Shown: piece by piece, positions 60,324 through 64,000 of the stretch
How the letters are laid out: each line of letters starts with the position of its first letter
Numbering within the stretch: the first letter of the stretch is position 1
Assembly (NCBI RefSeq): GCF_015686695.1
Contig: NZ_JADPMR010000004.1
Location: forward strand, 1,674,001-1,738,000
Reading direction: 5' to 3'
DNA: 64,000 nt
Origin: Vibrio nitrifigilis
GTDB lineage: Bacteria > Pseudomonadota > Gammaproteobacteria > Enterobacterales > Vibrionaceae
Program-made: the position numbers and the translations under genes
The notes under the pieces: generated by a model
Told to the model about the DNA's origin: nothing
Databases searched by the model: none
Seen by the model: the letters and a program-made list of their open reading frames with translations, nothing else

Positions 60324-61292
60324 TTAGCTTTCGATATTAAGTCTTTGTTTAATTGTAGGAAGGGCCTTGTCGCCACTAAAGGTAGTGACATTTTTTAGCC
60401 AAGTATTAAGTAATTGAGGATGAGCTGATATCCATTTTTTTGCGGCTTCTTTAGCACTAATATCATTCTTATTCGCTTGGTTAATAATCTCGTTTTCCAT
60501 ATCAACATTAAAGGCGAGATTATGCAGTAAGGTATCGACATTTTTGCATTTGTCTCCAAACCCTTTTTTTGTCAAAGTTTGTATTTGCGCACTGCCGTAA
60601 TTAGGCCCAAAGTATTTGTCCCCGCCACTCAAATAGCGAATGTCAAAATTGACGTTCATCGGATGTGGTTCCCATGCTAAAAACGCTATATATTTATGGC
60701 GCTTGATCGATCTTGAAACCTGAGACAACATTCCTTGTTCACTGGATTCGACGACCTGCCAATCGCCAAGCCCATAGTCATTTGAATTGATCATCGTTTT
60801 GAGATTTTCGTTTGCTGGTGATCCTGGTGCTATGCCATAAATTTTGTCACCAAATTTATCTGCAAACTTACTAAGGTCAGTAAAACTATGAACACCTGCT
60901 TGATAAACATAGTCGGGTACAGCTAGGGTGAATTTGACGCCGTCCAAGTTGGTGCGAACAACATCAACATTCGCGCGATATTTTTTAATGTACGCGTTCT
61001 GGGCTGGGAGCCAATTACCCATGAAAACATCTACTTTTCCTGTCTTTAAGCTTTCAAAACCGATAGGAACACTGAGCATGTACACTTGAGTTTTGTACCC
61101 TAGTCCTTCAAGTAGTGTTGTGACAACGCCATTGGTAGCGCCAATATCACTCCAACCAGGATCTGAAAATGTAATGGATTGACAAGATTGCGGCTCAGCG
61201 GCATAAGCAGAGAACTGCGTCATTAGGAGTGAGATGGTAATCCCACTCTTCAAAATCGATTTGTTATTGTTTGCAAAAGTTTTAAATTTCAT
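60324..61292 (-). CDS. Choline/glycine-betaine ABC transporter substrate-binding protein (OpuAC/ChoX-like)
   Basis: 322 residues with a signal peptide ending near SAYAAEPQ. The mature domain has ITFSDPGWSDIGATNGVVTTLLEGLGY, VDVFMGNWLPAQNAYIKKY, and the aromatic-cage segments FLAWEPHPMN and PNYGSAQIQTL, typical of the choline-binding ChoX branch. No permease or ATPase gene is adjacent, so it is an orphan receptor that must use a transporter encoded elsewhere. The nested hairpin lies 36 bp past its stop. The ATG at 61292 follows AAGGACG. Confidence 0.88.
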   Translation of the reverse strand: MKFKTFANNNKSILKSGITISLLMTQFSAYAAEPQSCQSITFSDPGWSDIGATNGVVTTLLEGLGYKTQVYMLSVPIGFESLKTGKVDVFMGNWLPAQNAYIKKYRANVDVVRTNLDGVKFTLAVPDYVYQAGVHSFTDLSKFADKFGDKIYGIAPGSPANENLKTMINSNDYGLGDWQVVESSEQGMLSQVSRSIKRHKYIAFLAWEPHPMNVNFDIRYLSGGDKYFGPNYGSAQIQTLTKKGFGDKCKNVDTLLHNLAFNVDMENEIINQANKNDISAKEAAKKWISAHPQLLNTWLKNVTTFSGDKALPTIKQRLNIES

Positions 61293-62167
61293 TTAATCGT
61301 CCTTAAATAATTGTCCATTTCTATCATTTAACTGTTTGGAAAATGTGCAAATGTCGGCTGGATGATTAGCCCTAATAATACTCGTTAATAATTGCCGTCA
61401 TCAGAATATGACCAGTGAGTGCGCTTAGGTTATGGCAATCTTCAGAATCAAACGAGTCACCACCTTTGGTTAGTCGGTGTTATTACGATTGAATTTCTGC
61501 AAAGAGAAGATGAATGCACTGTCATTTGATTTGCCATGATGAAGACTCTTTTAAGTTAAGCTGACATGAGTGTTTTCAACTTGTCATTGAATCTAACACA
61601 ATGATTACATGGGCAAGAAGGTATTGTAAACGTGCTGAAAATTTATGCTATGCATAAGCTTATCTAATGTTATACAGACAGGACATACCGAACTAACAGA
61701 ATATCGTGATTTTTTTTTTGGAGTTTTGGGCTATTGAGTTATACAACTGATTCCAAGTAATGGAGTTCAAAACCTTTGCAGTAAGTCAATCATGGTGTTT
61801 GATGGTTTTTGGTCTGATAAGAAAAACTGCGTTTGTATGACATTACGGTCTTTTGAATGGAGCCGTTGATTGACACAATGATAAACGGAGATTATCAACA
61901 TAGTTCTTAAGTCGGTTCAAAACTAAAAACTTATAAGTCGTAGTGTATATATTCAAATGACCTCAAGTGTCGAATTAATAGTCTATAGCAATTTCAACCC
62001 CGAGAGGAATGGTCATTCCATTTCAACGTGAGTATATCCATAACCCACACGTGATAGAGGTAAATAGCAGCACTTGTCGTCTAAATGTTACCTTTCTGGC
62101 GTCGTATAGATCTTAGTCAATGGGCACAATATGAACGATAAATTGTATTGTTGAAAAGGGCGCTGTT
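61293..62167. other. 875-bp region without genes, with a MITE copy
   Basis: Contains a degenerate MITE (61947-62041: TATTCAAATGACCTCAAG at the left, GAGGAATGGTCATTCC inside) and the promoters of the flanking divergent genes. A run of T near 61711-61720 has no hairpin before it. No gene was seen. Confidence 0.5.
61947..62041. repeat. Degenerate MITE copy
   Basis: Left terminal repeat TATTCAAATGACCTCAAG and the internal GGAATGGTCATTCC correspond to the right half of the 59834-60099 element read in reverse; the middle is diverged. Confidence 0.6.
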
Positions 62168-62653
62168 ATGTTGATGACAATCGTATTACATACACCCGTT
62201 TGGGTTTGGTTTTTACTGATGTATCTTTTTTATCGAGGTTACAAAGGCATGGCGGAGCAGAGGGTTGAATTTCGCTCTTTGTTACTCTTTCCTGTGGCTT
62301 TGATTTTGTTTGCTTTGGATGAGCTTTATGGAAAATCCGCTTTATTCGTGGGGATCTGGTTATTGGCTGTATTAGTGGGAACTCTTTTGGGAATCTATCT
62401 ATTTGGTCAGCAGATTGAACGTGCTTATCGCGATCAATTAGGGGCGCTGTGTCTATCTGGTCATGTGAACCTTATGATTGTGTTAATGGGTTTATTTATC
62501 GGGCATTATTTTGTATCTGTAATGCTTGTATTGCATCCAAACTGGTATTGGAATGCTGCCAAGATTTCATTAACAGGGATTGGATGTGGCATATTTTTGT
62601 TGCGGAACTGGAAACTCTTTCTTCAATATCATCATATTCGCTTGGCTCACTAA
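62168..62653 (+). CDS. Small integral membrane protein (DUF6622-like)
   Basis: 161 residues with four to five hydrophobic helices: IVLHTPVWVWFLLMYLFYRGYKG (seen as TPVWVWFLLMYLFYRG), LLLFPVALILFALDELYG, GIWLLAVLVGTLLGIYLFG and HVNLMIVLMGLFIGHYFVSVML. The pattern TPxWVxxLLxxLxxxGxxx resembles the DUF6622 group of uncharacterised inner-membrane proteins. AAGGG lies 8 nt before the ATG. Function unknown; stands alone. Confidence 0.68.
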   Translation: MLMTIVLHTPVWVWFLLMYLFYRGYKGMAEQRVEFRSLLLFPVALILFALDELYGKSALFVGIWLLAVLVGTLLGIYLFGQQIERAYRDQLGALCLSGHVNLMIVLMGLFIGHYFVSVMLVLHPNWYWNAAKISLTGIGCGIFLLRNWKLFLQYHHIRLAH

Positions 62654-62658
62654 TAATA

Positions 62659-62699
62659 CACAATCAAGGTAGTTAGTGACTATGGCTACCTTGATTGTG
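62659..62699. repeat. Perfect 14-bp inverted repeat between convergent genes
   Basis: CACAATCAAGGTAG (62659-62672) pairs with CTACCTTGATTGTG (62686-62699) around a 13-nt loop. No T run on either strand. Its right part is related to the 36-bp segment at 59594-59629. It may still terminate both transcripts. Confidence 0.65.
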
Positions 62700-62711
62700 G
62701 TAGATATCAGT

Positions 62712-63737
62712 TTATGCTTGATGAGCACTGTCCGATTCTAAAGGCGCCTTGTCTTCTGGCTCCGCAATTGTTTCTGGAGACAACTCTTCTACCGGACGAT
62801 TTGCGTGGTTATTGAACAGCAAACGTGTAATGTCTGGACGTGAATAGTGGCCGCAAGCATCCATTGAGTTTTTCGCTACACCGATCATGCCTAGGTCAAT
62901 GTCGGCATACATAATGCCTTCTTCTTTTTCTCCCAAAGGTTCGACTAACGGTGCGCCATCTGGGCCGAAGATGACGGTGTGACCACCTCCCGCACTAATG
63001 AGTTCATGTTTCTCTGGGGTATCACATAACAGCTCAATCATTTCATCAGAAACAATGGCAGAAGGAGCAATAACAAAACAGGCACCTTCAATGGCATACA
63101 CCTTGTTGGTTGCAATGGCCATTTCATCACTGATGGCATGAGCAAATTTATACGTCGAAAAACTTGGCCAAGAGGCCACGTGCACCTGCTCGTTTTGTGA
63201 AAACATCGCATATTTGGTTAAAGACAAGATGTTTTCCCAGCAGTTTAAAGCACCTAACCGACCGAGAGGCGTGTCGTGAACGGCGATATGGCTTCCGTCA
63301 CCTTCACCAAATGCAGTACGTTCTGCGTGAGTAGGCTTGATTTTACGACGTTGGGCAATGGTGTCTCCGTCAGGACCTAGTATCCATTGTGCGATGTAGA
63401 GCGAGCCGCCTTTACGTTCGGCTAAGCCAAGCACAACAGTGATATTGTATTCTTTCACGGCGCTACGAATCTGGTCGGCTTCTGAGCTATCGTAAGCTAA
63501 TGCATTATCAAAGTACTTACGGATATAGCCTTTTTTGATCGCCATCGCAGGTGTATCAAGCCAAATCCACCATGGATAACCTGGAATCCATACTTCAGGA
63601 AAGGCAACTAACTTCGCACCATTTTCCGCCGCCTCTTTTATGTAAGCGATTGTTTTTGCAACAGCACCATCAAGATCTAAATAAGCCGGGGAAGCTTGAA
63701 CTGCAGCGACTTTATAAGCAGGATGAGTTAACGACAT
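62712..63737 (-). CDS. Nitrilase-family carbon-nitrogen hydrolase
   Basis: About 341 residues, the aliphatic/aryl-nitrilase branch that converts nitriles to carboxylic acids and ammonia, or cyanide to formate. The catalytic triad is visible: Glu48 in VAFPEVWIPGYPWWIW, Lys in AQRRKIKPTHAERTAFGEGDGS (near 132) and Cys166 in RLGALNCWENILSLTKYAM. The region after it (HVASWPSFSTYK) is typical. The C-terminal tail is acidic and low-complexity. ATG 63737 has AAAGGAA upstream. It is downstream of, and in the same direction as, the partial gene at the window end, but a terminator lies between them. Confidence 0.9.
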   Translation of the reverse strand: MSLTHPAYKVAAVQASPAYLDLDGAVAKTIAYIKEAAENGAKLVAFPEVWIPGYPWWIWLDTPAMAIKKGYIRKYFDNALAYDSSEADQIRSAVKEYNITVVLGLAERKGGSLYIAQWILGPDGDTIAQRRKIKPTHAERTAFGEGDGSHIAVHDTPLGRLGALNCWENILSLTKYAMFSQNEQVHVASWPSFSTYKFAHAISDEMAIATNKVYAIEGACFVIAPSAIVSDEMIELLCDTPEKHELISAGGGHTVIFGPDGAPLVEPLGEKEEGIMYADIDLGMIGVAKNSMDACGHYSRPDITRLLFNNHANRPVEELSPETIAEPEDKAPLESDSAHQA

Positions 63738-63864
63738 GAGCAATTCCTTTTGTATATCGAGTCTGTAGTGACTATATCACTGACTCCAAGAGGAAATTTG
63801 TACAAAATGGTACTATTTTTAGGCTGGATTGGAACTGACGAATGTTGTGACAGAAAGGAAAAGG

Positions 63865-63891
63865 ATGGGTAAATTAACGAGACTTTACCCA
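63865..63891 (-). terminator. Terminator of the partial gene at the window end
   Basis: TGGGTAAA (63866-63873) and TTTACCCA (63884-63891) form the stem; on the minus strand it is followed by a U-rich tract (CCTTTTCCTTTC). Confidence 0.7.
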
Positions 63892-63911
63892 TTCTAAATC
63901 ATGTCAAAACG

Positions 63912-64000
63912 TTAGGCGTATTGGAACGTTGTGATTAAATGATCTTCGTAGCGTTTCACGTCTTCTTCAATGGTTGGATTTTTGAAAATGTCAAAGGTAG
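63912..64000 (-). CDS. C-terminal end of an unidentified protein (partial)
   Basis: The only long minus-strand frame reaching the edge ends at TAA 63912-63914 and encodes FDIFKNPTIEEDVKRYEDHL followed by ITTFQYA. It is too short to assign. The hairpin just past the stop supports a real gene end. It lies upstream of the nitrilase gene in the same direction, so an aldoxime or nitrile-related function is possible but not shown. Confidence 0.55.
   Translation of the reverse strand, partial: TFDIFKNPTIEEDVKRYEDHLITTFQYA

Noticed and set aside
61711..61720. Run of ten T as a possible terminator.
   Set aside because: No hairpin precedes it and no gene ends nearby.
38284..64000. Search for an integrated island with direct repeats of the tRNA-Lys 3' end.
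   Set aside because: No second copy of the tRNA end and no integrase was found in the window.
1..64000. CRISPR arrays, rRNA genes, prophage or complete IS elements.
   Set aside because: No regularly spaced repeats, no rRNA signature and no transposase or phage protein were seen on either strand.

Overview
The window looks like a piece of a Vibrio (Vibrionaceae) chromosome. The evidence is moderate GC with AT-rich intergenic DNA, Vibrio-type housekeeping proteins, and many remnants of one short interspersed repeat whose ends read TATACCCAA..CCTCAAGATG. From memory, not a search, the order SulP permease / LysM-M23 endopeptidase / GGDEF-EAL protein and the porin / Ohr / OhrR cluster both resemble the small chromosome of V. 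cholerae. No phage, integrase, complete IS element, CRISPR array or rRNA is visible.

Layout. 1-9 kb: partial sulfate permease, a solo CBM48 protein, a ShyA-type peptidoglycan endopeptidase, a c-di-GMP protein with a degenerate GGDEF and intact EAL, a LysR/MFS drug-efflux pair and an EamA exporter. 8.9-9.05 kb: a previously unassigned sRNA candidate of about 96 nt with a sigma-54-type promoter, three hairpins and a terminator, just past a porin gene. 9.2-20.6 kb: porin, Ohr with its MarR-type repressor OhrR and candidate operators, FAH-family protein, AzlCD, phosphohexomutase, AroG with a TyrR-like box, UPF0303, MATE pump, threonine-aldolase-like enzyme, DUF3820. 20.9-32 kb: large secreted alpha/beta hydrolase, ChaC, a 1.1-kb gene-free stretch, orphan MetQ and a MetE-like enzyme (both behind MetJ-like boxes), a DUF606/YdcZ pair with its LysR, a YbaK-type deacylase and an aldo/keto reductase.

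32-38 kb holds a compact operon: amino-acid-type binding protein, fused permease-ATPase, FCD/GntR regulator and a DUF1989 (urea-carboxylase-associated) protein. It is preceded by two tandem perfect 13-bp palindromes that look like the GntR operator. A tRNA-Lys(CTT) gene at 38.3 kb precedes a more accessory-looking region: a PEP-CTERM protein; an operon of PTS EIIBC, M81 metallopeptidase-like protein and a metal-ligand-deficient M24-fold protein; a frameshifted 3-hydroxyacid dehydrogenase; and a MocR regulator.

47.7-58.1 kb is the most interesting metabolic unit. An FCD/GntR regulator is followed by a complete peptide-type ABC importer, an amidase-signature hydrolase, an APH-fold kinase of the hydroxylysine-kinase type and a class-III PLP enzyme of the phospholyase type (AGXT2L1/2-like). 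The order suggests import of an amide, hydrolysis to a hydroxy-amine, phosphorylation, then PLP-dependent removal of phosphate and ammonia to give an aldehyde. Downstream is a TraT-like lipoprotein, then a decayed and rearranged copy of the phospholyase 3' end with a complete 266-bp MITE inserted in it, a nested inverted repeat, an orphan choline/betaine binding protein, a small membrane protein, a nitrilase and the 3' end of one more gene.

All calls come from reading the sequence and translations; no database search was run. Start codons were moved from the longest ORF where a Shine-Dalgarno sequence or a protein family pattern argued for it.
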